Assembly: GCF_001723175.1 (NCBI RefSeq)
Contig: NC_064650.1
Span: 3,472,001 to 3,536,000 of the forward strand
Length of the DNA: 64,000 nt
Source of the DNA: Penicillium oxalicum
Taxonomy: Eukaryota; Ascomycota; Eurotiomycetes; Eurotiales; Aspergillaceae
Direction of reading: 5' to 3'
Shown: positions 23,815-34,884 of the stretch, one piece after another
How positions within the stretch are numbered: the first letter of the stretch is position 1
How the letters are laid out: every line of letters begins with the position of its first letter
Notes under the pieces: generated by a model
Seen by the model: only the letters and a program-made list of their open reading frames with translations
The model's database searches: none
Told to the model about the DNA's origin: nothing
Translations under genes and position numbers: made by a program

Positions 23815-26103
23815 TCACTCAACTCCAATCCGCGCCGGCGCTCTGAGATGCATGGCGGCCTCACGCCCCTCGAACTTGTCAACAATCCAAAGGATGTATT
23901 CGTATTGCGTTGCAGAGATGCGGCGCCCTTCCCGACGGTAGCGCACAATACCAGCATGATACATGGCCTGCACTAGAGACGGGTAAACAGGTCCACCATG
24001 GCGACGCAAATAGTCGTACAGCATATGTACGAGATGGAAGGAGCGAGCCGGAGTCAAATTGTGACTGCACGAGATCGCGACAGCAAGCCGGTGAATGAAG
24101 TCAACCGCAGAGTAAGGATCTGGTGTCTGGCTGTTCCGAGTTCCCCCATGATATCGCACTAAGGCCTTCTCGTCAGGGTGTGGAAGGGGTGTCCAGGCTT
24201 TATTGAGGCAGAGCTTGAGGGGCGTGTGACTCCGCAGAATTGTCAACACGGACCAAATACTCCGGGAATCACCAACACGGACGAGTCGTAGACATTCTCC
24301 GACCATTTCCGAGCTGGTGAGATCCAGATGGCGAAACATTTGATCAAATGCGCCAAAAAACAGTGCTCGGACGCCCTGATAGAGCGGAGGATTTGTCCAA
24401 ACGTCTGCCAAAGAAATTTGCGAGGTTTCCAGCCGCTCCAGTGTTTGGCGGGTGGTCTTACTGATTCTCTTCTTCAGTCTCATGTTCACTGCCAGCAACA
24501 AAAGGTCGTTGTGAGGCATGTTCAGACTGTGAATTCCGCGCATCAGGTCCGACAAGAATGACCCGCTAGTTTTCTTAGTAGCCGTCTCGTAGAGACCAAG
24601 CATCAAATAAAGCGGCAGGTCTGTCGCTCGAGAGCCATGTTCCTGTAGTGGTTCCAAAGACCGACTCAACGTGCGCAACACCCAGAGTCGACTGACAATT
24701 TGCTTTTGAACATGAGAAATCGGCGGCGAAAGCTCGGTCGTCGCAACTTCCTCGCTGTAGGCTAATGGTACATCCAGCCAGGCCCGCGAGTTTGCAAGAG
24801 CAGAAATGTTGGTCAATTTTGCAAGGCAACTCTGCCAATGCTCAAGAAGACCCTGGTTCTCATTCTTCGTCTTGGGGATTGCCAGTGTCTCAGTGACTTG
24901 GATAATACATTTTGCGCCACATTCAGGATGGAGTTGGCTCAGCATTGTCGGAAAAGATGGCTCGATGCCAGTAGCCTTGGCTTCGGCCAATTGCGCCAAG
25001 ACCAGGTTGACTGGCCAGTGGGGTTCAATAGACGCATTGTGGGTGGCCACAATGACTTGTTCAGCGAACCGGAAGCTGCGCAGCTTCAGAAGTTCAGTAA
25101 GCCAGACGTTCACAAGCTCGCTGTCCAAGTCACGGTAGCCAAGAATAGTGCAGCGACCAATGGCTTTCCACATTGCACGGTAGTGTTTGACCACAGCGTT
25201 TGGATCTGCCACCCCCATAGCCTGACCTCGTTCGACAAGAATGCGAGGCATTGCCTGCAGGATATGGCAGAGCTCATCAGTTGGCACAAGCCCCAACTCG
25301 AGCGCGCGGCACACAGAGTGAAGCACAGCCGTCCGGCTGGATCGCTTCATCTTTGCTTGGACGAACACTCTCAAAGCAGCATAATAATTGCCCGAGCCCC
25401 ATGTATTCAGGAAAGGATCATCCAAAAATTGAATCACCTGGTCCATGTTCAAGACTGGGCGCGATAACAGATAGTCAAGGATTTGCCGACTGTATTTCGG
25501 GAATCGTTGCAGGTCGATTCGGAGCTGGCGCGTGAAATCCCTAATCTCTTCGATCCCATGACCACCTCCTTCCAGGAACTTTTTCAGCTGGTCAGACCGA
25601 GAGATAGGTTCTGCCCTGAGGGAAGGCGGCCGGGGAACAGAGTGGCGAAAGACGTCGACGAGGCCGTGATTGTGGTCATCGAAAGATAGCGGAGCTTGCG
25701 CCACTGTAGCGGAATAATCCCTGTGATCTTCAAGCTTTGAGTATTGGATATGGAAATTTGGGTTCAAAGCAAAACCGAACGTCAACATACCTCGAGTCTC
25801 TGCCTGCGGTCTCTGCCACGGGTGGTCGGTCCATTTCATGTGTTCCCTCCCATTGCGACCGAAGAGACAGGCAATGTCGTCAGCCGACCCAGCTCCAAAA
25901 GCTGCAAGAACTGTGTTTCGTCTCTTGGCTAGTCGTCGTCGCGCCTCCAAGGGTCCTGGGACGCAGCTGCCATGGCGACGCTGGCCGTTTGCAAAGCGAC
26001 GGAAAGTGACTGCAAGTAGATCATCGCTGATCCAAAGATGGTCGTGGACCGGTACAGCATTCGGCTTCAGTGCTTGCCGGCAAGCATGCCTCCCAAAAGA
26101 CAT
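23815..26103 (-). CDS. Probable mitochondrial helical-repeat protein, function unknown
   Basis: One long open frame of 762 aa. The N-terminus (MSFGRHACRQALKPNAVPVH) is rich in Arg/Ala/Ser and nearly free of acidic residues, as in a mitochondrial targeting peptide. The rest is mostly helical, with segments spaced like pentatricopeptide or similar alpha-solenoid repeats (LGLVPTDELCHILQAMPRIL, AKATGIEPSFPTMLSQLHPE, HGGPVYPSLVQAMYHAGIVR). Such proteins often act on mitochondrial RNAs, but I cannot name the orthologue. A perfect GTATGT donor at 25790 and an acceptor at 25728 define a possible 63-bp intron that keeps the frame and would delete 21 residues (GMLTFGFALN...), so the protein may be 741 aa. 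TCACGTGA lies 104 bp upstream of the ATG. Confidence 0.75.
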   Translation of the reverse strand: MSFGRHACRQALKPNAVPVHDHLWISDDLLAVTFRRFANGQRRHGSCVPGPLEARRRLAKRRNTVLAAFGAGSADDIACLFGRNGREHMKWTDHPWQRPQAETRGMLTFGFALNPNFHIQYSKLEDHRDYSATVAQAPLSFDDHNHGLVDVFRHSVPRPPSLRAEPISRSDQLKKFLEGGGHGIEEIRDFTRQLRIDLQRFPKYSRQILDYLLSRPVLNMDQVIQFLDDPFLNTWGSGNYYAALRVFVQAKMKRSSRTAVLHSVCRALELGLVPTDELCHILQAMPRILVERGQAMGVADPNAVVKHYRAMWKAIGRCTILGYRDLDSELVNVWLTELLKLRSFRFAEQVIVATHNASIEPHWPVNLVLAQLAEAKATGIEPSFPTMLSQLHPECGAKCIIQVTETLAIPKTKNENQGLLEHWQSCLAKLTNISALANSRAWLDVPLAYSEEVATTELSPPISHVQKQIVSRLWVLRTLSRSLEPLQEHGSRATDLPLYLMLGLYETATKKTSGSFLSDLMRGIHSLNMPHNDLLLLAVNMRLKKRISKTTRQTLERLETSQISLADVWTNPPLYQGVRALFFGAFDQMFRHLDLTSSEMVGECLRLVRVGDSRSIWSVLTILRSHTPLKLCLNKAWTPLPHPDEKALVRYHGGTRNSQTPDPYSAVDFIHRLAVAISCSHNLTPARSFHLVHMLYDYLRRHGGPVYPSLVQAMYHAGIVRYRREGRRISATQYEYILWIVDKFEGREAAMHLRAPARIGVE

Positions 26104-26787
26104 GAGTCTCCCTGTGGCATATGCAAGCCAATTGCATTCAATCGAATCTCACTCCAATCTCGCGAAGAAGGCCGACGCAGCTTTGGGCCCGGAGAGTATC
26201 TTGGCATCACGTGACACCCCGAGGCAGGGACGAGCCCAGCTTCCGTTTGTCGCACAGCGCACGTCAGGTCGGGCGGTTCCCAGCTTATCTCTCCGGCTGT
26301 CTTTTCTACAATACTGTGCTTCCTCAGCACGAAATGGGATTTGATGCATGACTGGAGTCATTGTCTACGTTGGTCTGAGCCCTCCCAAATAGCTTTTGTA
26401 CAGTCTCAGTACCTAGAAAAGTACTTATCTTCCACAATACCAGTATGAGGTTACCTCAAAAGCAAAGTAAAGCATCTGGACGAGCTCGTAGAGCGAGGGC
26501 TCCATCGGCGCAATCGACTCGTAAACAAGTGCAACAGGTAGACACATGACACAAAATTACGGATGTGCTTCGAGACCGAGTCAATGTATGTAATAACTTG
26601 GTTGAATCACTACTGATATGCCGTTGCCCAGGAAGATTGTCGCTATACGCCTCTGAAATGCAAATAGAGGGCAACATGCCTGCCCTAACCTTTTGGTATC
26701 GCCCGATGAACAAGACAAACACAATGCATCCACGTTGACATGGTCAAACCAAGTGCAAGTGCACATCTTGCAAAATCCGTATCGAGC
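26104..26787. other. Promoter of the mitochondrial-type gene plus 3' flank of the methyltransferase
   Basis: TCACGTGA at 26207-26214 is the only recognisable site. The ORFs around 26456-26766 show no family features. Confidence 0.45.
26207..26214. promoter_or_regulatory. TCACGTGA palindrome
   Basis: 104 bp upstream of the 762-aa gene start at 26103 (minus). Confidence 0.6.
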
Positions 26788-28150
26788 TCAAGGCTGTTCC
26801 CTCCTTGCGCCCATTGAAGTCCACGGTTTCCTACCGGTCACCACAAAGAAGTCCATGTACGCGTGCACATTCCGATCCTGAATACTTTTTCTCACATCCA
26901 CGAGAAAAACCTCAATCTCACTTTTGGACCAGCCGAGAGCAAGGAAGGGCTTATATGACCAACCAGCCAGCGCTTCCAGCCAATTCGTCTCACTCCATTG
27001 TCCGATGTGCTTTAGGCGTTTATCGGTGGGCCATGTGTTGACGGGGATTTTGAAGACTTGTTGTTTCACGTCTACAAATCCCACTTCTTTCATCCATCGC
27101 TCGATCCGAGGCGCAATTCGGAATTGCCGTGTTGGTTCGATTTCTTGGCTCGCTCTCATATTCAGGTCGTACCAGTCATGAAATGCGTACGAGCTGAACC
27201 CGTCAGGATTCTCGGGCGGCATGGTCCCATCATCGCATTTCGGTTTTGGATCCAACTCATGACACTCGATATAGGATCCGGGTTTGAGATGCTTGAATGA
27301 TTGGCGCAACAGGTCCTTGAAGGATGCCATTGCCCCGGTCATGTGTGCCACGTGTATGAAATCGAAATAGTCTGCTTCCCAAAGCCATTCCTCTTCCGCT
27401 GCGTCATCGACAAGAAAGTGAACGTTCTCCGGTACCTCTGTTGGTTGGACTGGAGAGAGATCCGTCCCGGTAATGGAAGCTTCTGGGAATAGTTGTGCTG
27501 GATATGATCAGTGGGTGGGAAACGATGAGCCATTGAATCTGATCACATCGACAGGGGTGCGTTCGGTGGACAGGAGAGACATACCCATTTCTATGGGCCA
27601 GATGCCTGAGCCTGTTCCGACGTCCAAGATCTGTTTCGGATTTTCGAGGGGGGCATTGTACAATCTCCCGTCCATGACCAGTTTAAACATGTGATGTTGC
27701 AGGTCAAGGCGATCGAGCTCTTGTTCATCATTTGGGTACGGGTAAGCTAGTCGGTGTCAGTACGGATGGGTCAGTCGATGGGTTTCTCGTCCATTGATTC
27801 TTGGACACAATGTAGATGTCCGTACCTCCTTCATGATAGCTGTGATATCGTCGTCCATTCTCTACGGGGTAATCTGTCACACTTTCCGTGAGAGATTGAG
27901 TCTCGCTATCAAAGTTTTGTCAGCAGCGAATTCGAGGCATGCGCTCCATTCCTTACCATTCACGTTTGCGTCCCTAAGGATTAGGCTTGTTAGTATCCCA
28001 CCGGCGAAAACAAGCAAAGTAAATATCAACGGGAATAAAGCCCTCGACAAAAGAGCTTTCAGAAAACAAAGCAAGCCGCAAAAGAAAGTCCAGAGAATCA
28101 ACGACATAAGAAGACTCACATATGATCTGGTGCCCATAGTGACAGGCATA
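26788..28150 (-). CDS. SAM-dependent methyltransferase, LaeA-like fungal family
   Basis: Best model: exons 28121-28150, 27957-27973 (17 bp), 27826-27905, 27585-27746 and 26788-27497, giving 332 aa with all phases closing. The last three exons are secure; the first two are inferred from a GTGAGT donor and CTTAG acceptor and could be replaced by another 5' end. The protein has the fungal pattern YPVENGRRYHSYHEGAYPYP, then HHMFKLVMDGRLYNAP and motif I ILDVGTGSGIWPIEMAQLFP. GTDLSPVQPTEVPENVHF, DYFDFIHVAHMTGA and LKPGSYIECHELD follow. This is the large trans-aconitate/LaeA-like methyltransferase group; most members have unknown substrates and many sit near secondary-metabolite genes. No cluster partner is evident next to it. 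Confidence 0.85.
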
Positions 28151-28420
28151 GAGATTCGCTTTACCAAAGCTTGGAAAGACAACACTGGGATTTCAAATCA
28201 GAGCCTGGCAGTGATGAGAAGAGTCAGCAACTGAATTCGGGGTTTGGCCGCAGCACTATTCTTCACCATACGTTGCTGCAAGATGGGGGCCTGTGGTAAG
28301 GGCTGTACCGTGACCAAGAGCAGCTGCAGCGAGCGCTGCCGCAGGTACCCCGTCTCCGATGACGAGAGAGCAGATATAGAACTGACAAGAAAGCCAGAGC
28401 TTCCAAGACGACACTGGGAT

Positions 28421-28475
28421 TTTTTTTTGTCTGCTTTGTTTTTGTCCTTCTTTCTTTCTTTCTTTTTTTTTTTTT
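28421..28475. repeat. T-rich tract with TTTC repeats
   Basis: Runs of T with a TTTC/CTTT microsatellite (TTCTTTCTTTCTTT) and a final T-run. Low complexity only. Confidence 0.8.
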
Positions 28476-28980
28476 GAAACCGTCCACTCGGCAATTTCGA
28501 TGGAAAGTCTGAGTATTTCTTGCCAGACACCGAGAGGGGTTGTGAGGACGCAATAACCGCGAACCCACGCCAGTCAAGTCCTAATGCGTTTCCGATTGAC
28601 AAATATCCCGCGGGTTGAACCCGACAGCTTGGGTAAAGTTGAGAGTTCGTGGATTTTCCCTTTTTCACACTCTCACTTCTTTCGGCAGAGGAGTGGAAAG
28701 AAGATTTGAACCCAGTACTATGGGTAAAACAGTAAACTAGATCGCTTACGAGCTGCCGGGGGGGCTAGGATCGGCAGTGGGAAAAAGTGGTGAAAATAAA
28801 AACCCAGGAGGCCACCCACTCGTCCAGTGGAGTCGTCAGTGAGAGACTGGGGAACAAGGTTGAAACCAGAATATGCCCCAAAGCGGTTCGAAGGACGTCA
28901 ACTTGTCAAGACGGTCGGGGCGGGGCCCTTTCGAGATCCAGTGGGGAGACCCCCCGAAAGCCGAGCTGCGAACCAGCAAA

Positions 28981-29006
28981 CCTACGAACCTACGAACCTA
29001 CGAACC
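28981..29006 (+). repeat. Tandem CCTACGAA microsatellite
   Basis: The 8-base unit CCTACGAA is repeated just over three times without error, preceded by a related CCAGCAAA. A second short tandem, AGCTGGAGT in two copies, lies near 29270-29290. Confidence 0.8.
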
Positions 29007-32000
29007 TGCACTGGTGGTGGCAGGAACGCTTGGCTACGGGCGGACGTGATGGGAGGCAGTGAGGTGCCGTAACTGTGTCAATGTTGGCAATGTTGGCTAT
29101 GAAAAGGCAGAGTTGCGCTGTTCTTAAATGAGCCATGCATCGGCCGCTTGAAATGAATCGAATGGCCAATTGACGCAATCCCGCTTCGATGGCCTTGTTT
29201 AGTCTCTGTGAAGTGGTATTTTTGTCCTTTGTTTGCTCTCGCCGGGGTCATCTGGACCTCTTCTTCTGGTAGCTGGAGTAGCTGGAGTAGCTCGATGCGC
29301 ATGTCCACCAAACGAGGCTAAAGAAGCCCTCCCCCAAACCCGTACAAACGTACCGACGCAGCGAATGATGAAGCCTTTCTGGGCGCCCGCGTTTAGGCTT
29401 GTGCTAAACGGACCTCCAATGTTCCTCGTCTTATTGGAAACTAACATTCGATACCTGCGGTGAATACTCAGGTTGGTGGTTTGACTGAAAACAGTCCTAG
29501 TGCGTCAAGGGGTTAATTTCGGTCCACGATCAAGATGAAGATCTAAATACGGAGTGTATGCGAGGCAAGTCAAGATGGCCAAGTGCTTGCTTCATCGAGG
29601 GCTCTATGCTCCCCACAGGCTCTGCTTTTTTTTTCCAGCTCTGTTCCGAATTTCTTCATTCTTGAGAAATGGGGGGGGGGAAGAAACTTTTCTTTTCTCT
29701 TGAATCGCCTCACAATCTACCACACCGCAGGTGTGCGCTGGGTCAGACTTGACTAGACTTCGGCGAGGCCGAGTCCTTGGGTATGCGTCGAGCTACTGTA
29801 CTCGATGCGTGTACATGGGAGGCCCGAAGGCGGCCGAGCGTCCCATCGGGGTGGGGGAGAACCCAAACAGTGGGGGATCGAACCCAAGGCGCTGGCAAAC
29901 TGGCGCCGACTGGTGTCTTCCGGCATGGCCCCATGCACCCTCCCGCATTCGGTTCCCTGAGACACAAACAGCAAATTCGCGAAAAATCGAGAGGTTCGAG
30001 ACTGCAGGACATTCAGCCATGTCTCTCTCTCCCAGAACAATGAAATATGAAATCTTTAATTATCTGACCGCTATCCAAGGTACCTTGTAAGTAGAAATAG
30101 AGTTACGGAGGACCGACGCGGCCCACGCAATGTTGGAAGCCCCTCAAATCAAAGTGAGTTAAATGCAGGGTGAACTGGGTCGGGAAACGGAAAATATGTC
30201 CATGGTTCCCAACCGAAATCTGATTTGCACAGCAGTAGCATGGCATGGATGCACATCTTCATGCCCGGCTCGATGATCCAGTCCAGCCCAATACAAGTTT
30301 CTGGACAGATCGGCCAATCGACACCCATTCCACCCCGTCGGTGTTTACCCAATGCTCAGTCAGTCAAGTGACAGCCAAGCCCCATTTCATCCCTTAGTGC
30401 CCAGAATTTGGGACCCCGCTTAAGAGGTGAGAGTAATCGACACAGTCGACCAGGCCATGCCTCAGTATTCATCGTGCATTTCCTACCTCTAGGCTGTTGC
30501 AGAAAGTCAAAGCATACGTAGCGGTGGGCTCTGACATGATCCATAGGTTGAGAGCTGGAAAATTCTGCTTTCACGGACATCAAAGATCATCCCGTCTAAG
30601 CAGGGAGGCTCGCTCTTGAGATGCCCGACCATCCAGTCAGTTTTGGTCTGACGGGGAGGCTCCAGCTCGGGACTGGAGGTCAGAACAATGGACAATTGAA
30701 TGAGAGAAACCTCGTTACGAATGGGAGATTAATTGACTCCATTTGAAGTTGACAAAAAAAAAAAAGAGAGGAGAACTCCATTCAAACAGAGACCCATCTT
30801 GTACCATGAAGGGCTGAAATTGGAGTCTTCGCCATTGAATACCGACCACTGACCGTGAGATCCTCCAGACCCCAAGGCCCGAGGCCCCGCAGCAATCCAG
30901 AATGCCAGAACTTGAACGTTAGGAATCATCGTCCTGTGGACCTATTCACCGGAAATCCCCCTTGACAAGACTAAAGCCGGATGAAGGCAAATATTGCGTT
31001 GTTATGCTTCATTGAGGTCAGTGAATGTAAAGATCGTGTATCGATGTGCGGGACGCGCGCTATTGTGGCCCTCGGGACCTCGTTCGACAAATGACTATTG
31101 CGAGTGGGTATAGAGGCAAGTCATGCACCAAAGTCTCGTCTTGCCCTCGCCTTGTCCACGCTCTCCACCGGGATTCTCAACCATCGTTCAAAGGCTTGCC
31201 TAGCACATATGCCTCTTGCAGCACTCGAGTGAGAGTCTCATCAGATGCGATAAGTTGACACATCAGATGATCGGTGTAACGGCCACCCGTGCCTCGCGTC
31301 TGCGTATGGATTCTAGTCAGCCTAATTTTTCCTTCTGTGGCGACCGATTCCGATTGTCCGACTCCGGTGCTGTGGAAAAGGCCGCGGCCAGCGCTACATT
31401 TCTACCTTAACTGAATGACGAGTACGCGGTGCAAGAAAACATCAGCACAGCTAAAGGGGGTTGAAGCGTAGTCTAACTCATGCTGCTCAACAAGTACCAT
31501 TGTTGCCAGGACCATCCCCTGTCCCTTTGCCCAACCATAACATTACCCTATGCCAGATGGAGACCTAAGGGGGAAAGAAGGTTACATCTTTAGCGTCTGG
31601 TCCTCACGAGAGCCTCGATCCCGAGAAGCGCATAGATCGATCGCGTCAGCTGGAGGGAGGCTTACGAAGGGAGCATCCTCCGTGTCGACCGAACTTCGTT
31701 TTGCGCTCGTGCCCCATTTCAGACTTTGACTGGATTGACTACCCATGTACGTTCAAACCGTCGGTAGTGGGACATATTATTCCCAGTGGAATCTTCCCAA
31801 CCTGAACTAGCATTAGCGTCGCTATCTGTGGGATACACGAAGATTCCCTAGTCTTGCATAGCCACTTGGGCCCCTCCCCACAACAGGGGTAGTGCATGGC
31901 TGTCCGCTGAGTTGTCTTCATGTGCCATGTCCGTGCGCGTGGAAAGCGACATTAACAATTTGTGCCGAGGGAAACGAGACCCCTGAGCCTCTGACGAGGA

Positions 32001-33241
32001 TGAACATTCGGCTTCCACGGCCCTGGAAACCCAGTAAAGAAGGTGCAGGGGGCTTCGTTCATCATCGAACGAGTCAAAAAGAGCCCTTTCGTCCCGAGTG
32101 GGAGGAGAGTGGCGGGTCCCAGAGCACCGGTAACGCCGGTGCCGGTGTCTAAATCTTTTAAGGTGGGCAAGGGGGGAGCCCGACGCATTGGTACTGGTAC
32201 ATGGCATAGATTGGGAACAATTTGCTGGGAAAGGAGTCTGAACTCCACGCAGGCTTGCCGAAGGGAAACTCCATTCTGTTGTTTTTACGTCTCCTTGATT
32301 TCCTCAGTCCCACCTCATTGCAGATGTTCACATTCTTTGTGAACAATTTCCACTGCGCATGGACAGATAGATGGCCGCATAGCTTTGAATTAGACAGCCC
32401 TGATACCTAAATCGCTGGCTGGGGATATTGTATGTCACCGCAAGGGGCGGGCTGTCCTGCAGTGTTACACCAAGATACATTTTCTGAGCTGGCAGAGTCA
32501 AACCGTAATTCAACGACTGGCAGCTTGGTGCATGTTGAATTCACACCCACCATACCCAAGCCAATCAATCATCATCACTTTCGGTATGGAGGGTGTCCAA
32601 CTGCATTCCATTTGTCCCTGATGGACCCCCGTAGCGGGATTCAGGGCTAGTCCCGTCAGCACCCTTTAGAGAAATTACAACCTGCCATAATCCAACTAAA
32701 ATTGATCCTTCGTCAAGTATACCCACTTGGGCCACAGGCGATGAGTGGTGCGAAGTTTGACTGAAGTCAATCCATCATTATTCGTGGAAATACTAGAATT
32801 TGAGAGCAAGATTTTCCGAAAAAGTACAGCTACGATCAGTATTGATCCAAACCTCCGCTAACATTTCCTTTTTTGATTCTTCGCCTAGCACGATGAGCGG
32901 CGAGGAGCGACTACAGCGACAGCAAGCTGAATTATTGGCCTCAGGCAACCTTGTGGGGCGACGCAAAAGACATTCGAAGAGCTATGTTTATCCGATACGA
33001 TGGCCATTTATTGTCCCAATTCTAAGTTCAAGAGCAACGTGTTCTTGGAAGGCCACTCGGAGCAATTTGTAGTCGAACCGGGCGCTGGATCTGCACTTTA
33101 CCAAGAAACGGAAGGATATCGGTCCCCATCCCTAAGGCTGCACTCATTGCCATCCGAAGCCCTCATAAAAAGTAAAGCAAGGGATCCGCCTGTCCCGTTG
33201 TTCCGTCTCTGCGGACCGAAGACACGAGCAGAGGCCTCAAA

Positions 33242-33925
33242 TCAAGAAGGGGCTGCCCATACTCTCTCAACCGATGCCACACTCCCTAGGAATGGCTGGG
33301 GTTTGTCTGTTCTGCTTGACGTTTCAGCCTCAACTTCCAGCTTGCTTCGACTCTCTGACGTATCAGACCTTGTTTCGATTCGAATATCGGTCTGAACCCT
33401 CGCGATCCCTTGCTGATGAGTAATCGTGTGGGCCAGTCCGATCACTTGGACGACTTGGTCCCAGGAACCCTCTACAAACATATCCATAACTTAGCTGTGA
33501 TTGCTCATACTAGTGGCCAAGGTCATCTGTATCGAAGGCAATCCACAGTGGTCACTCGGTGCGATGGTAGCAATTTCAATGATAAGGCCATTGTGGTCTT
33601 CTTAATTTGACGTGCTAGTGTTGCGAGCACAACAGCCTTGAATCTCGGAGTTGAACCAGACGTACCGACAGTTGTTCCAGTAGCATGTGTCTCATATTTC
33701 AACCCTGAATTTTGAAGTAGTTGCTGAATGTCTGTAATTTGTTGCGAGAAAGACGGAGTCGCTGAGCCAATCTGTAGTAGAAATGATGAGCGGCTGAAGG
33801 TTTCATCTCTCCTTATCAGGTGAATGATATATTTTTGCTCTTCTGGAACAAGGGTTTACCGGAATCAAAGCGAAATCTGCTACGCACCAGGCAGGTGTCG
33901 TCAAAGCAGGATTGGTGAAAGCCAT
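33242..33925 (-). CDS. ecm15: Ecm15/MTH1187-family thiamine-binding-type protein
   Basis: A small gene in four exons, 33860-33925, 33666-33771, 33369-33471 and 33242-33311, with introns of 88, 194 and 57 bp. All phases close to give 114 aa, the usual size of the family. The family pattern is clear once spliced: WCVADFALIPIGSATPSFSQ, QLLQNSGLKYETHATGTTVE, GSWDQVVQVIGLAHTITHQQ, GIARVQTDIRIETRTDKPQ. Yeast Ecm15 and archaeal MTH1187 are ferredoxin-like-fold tetramers, and some relatives bind thiamine-type ligands; the role in fungi is unclear. No single exon encodes more than 36 residues, so it is hard to see without splicing. The 194-bp intron is unusually long for this window. Confidence 0.88.
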
Positions 33926-34884
33926 TCCGTGAAATCTTCTCACTTTCAGCCAAGTTCGAAAAAGCTTCAGTCTGTGATTAGAATGTCTGTTCCGGCGACT
34001 TTGCCTGCATACGCCAAGACGTTCCATCTGGGCCTGACCAGTTATATAGTTCTCTACGAGGGAATATGTAAACGACAGTTGGAGCTATCATAGTGACGTT
34101 CTAATCCAACCTAGAGCGGGGAAAGGAAGATGTTGTGTGAACCGACGACAGGTACTGATTCGTCTGACGTTCAATTTATCTTTAAAATGATCCAATTGAC
34201 GTAGGTATGAATCCACCTGGCAAGATCTAGGTAGGTGCTGGTTTTAGTGACGGTCTATCCATGGAGTTTTGGACAGGAGAGCAAGGGAGGCTGATCACTG
34301 AAGACTTGCCCCCTATAAAGTGTGAATGATTTCCAACTAACCAGTACCTTGGGCAGTTGGGGATCAATTATACGCCTAACTTTGTTGCGTACCGCGGGCT
34401 GCCCTGTCATCTTCTGCTCGATGACCTGGTAGTGTACATACCTACCCATGTATAGACACACTTCATTGAGGGAAGTGGCCAAAAGCAGAAAGTATTCTAA
34501 GCCAGAGTCTTCTTTACTATACTCATCAAAATCTTCGCAAAAAGCTGCCTTTACAGACTCATCCATTTCCACATGTAAAATGTCAGGTCCAGGCGGCTTA
34601 TCGGGCCTCAAGATGGCGATAAGACAGCCGGATAAACCCGACTCCGCAATGACGCACGAGGCCTCGCTGATAATCACCTACGCTTGTTCCTATCGTATCG
34701 ATCAACAAAATTAGTCGCAATTTTGAGTCGCATTTCAAATCAAGAGCTCTTTGGCCGATCAAAGCGCACCGCAGACTTATTTGCACAACAGGATCTTGCC
34801 GATCAGAGCTTGAGTAGTCTTCCTGACTCGCCCTGAGCCCTCGATACATGTGAAACTCTTCATGCGCATTCAACTCGTTCACGC
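33926..34884. other. Spacer between ecm15 and rad4
   Basis: Divergent arrangement. TAGGTA-type words recur at 34200-34235. The only candidate for coding is a weak frame at 34255-34677, listed separately. Confidence 0.4.
34255..34677 (-). CDS. Doubtful hypothetical or gene fragment
   Basis: An open minus-strand frame of about 140 codons with coding-like composition in its middle (HVEMDESVKAAFCEDFDEYS, EYFLLLATSLNEVCLYMGR). It has no good ATG at its 5' end; the first ATG is in MDESVK. A GTAGG donor follows LYMG, so it may be part of a spliced gene or a relic. I do not recognise it. Confidence 0.2.
   Translation of the reverse strand: MIISEASCVIAESGLSGCLIAILRPDKPPGPDILHVEMDESVKAAFCEDFDEYSKEDSGLEYFLLLATSLNEVCLYMGRYVHYQVIEQKMTGQPAVRNKVRRIIDPQLPKVLVSWKSFTLYRGQVFSDQPPLLSCPKLHG

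Larger units (their letters stand above)
28151..33241. other. 5.1-kb block without a supported gene
   Basis: No ORF shows family motifs, consistent splice phases or good codon structure; the longest frames run through low-complexity T/C and GC-rich stretches. It holds a T-rich/TTTC tract (28421-28475), short tandem repeats at 28981-29006 and near 29270, and small hairpins. Base composition is not obviously AT-shifted as in RIP-mutated transposons. It may be regulatory or non-coding RNA sequence, or an eroded element; the sequence alone does not decide. Confidence 0.55.

Noticed and set aside
28198..28668. 156-codon minus-strand frame
   Set aside because: Contains a poly-Lys run made by the T-rich tract and no family pattern; overlaps the inferred first exon edge of the methyltransferase only by chance.
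28700..28770. tRNA-like GGGTTCAAATC on the minus strand
   Set aside because: It is part of a simple ACCCA...TGGGT hairpin; T-stem does not pair and no cloverleaf can be drawn.
29850..29900. tRNA-like T-arm (GGGTTCGATCCCC on the minus strand)
   Set aside because: T-stem has a mismatch, no acceptor-stem partner or D-arm is found at the right distance, and no proper anticodon loop forms.
32892..33072. Short plus-strand frame starting MSGEERLQRQQAELL
   Set aside because: Sensible start but no family match, no clear splice continuation, and it runs into the ecm15 3' end on the other strand.
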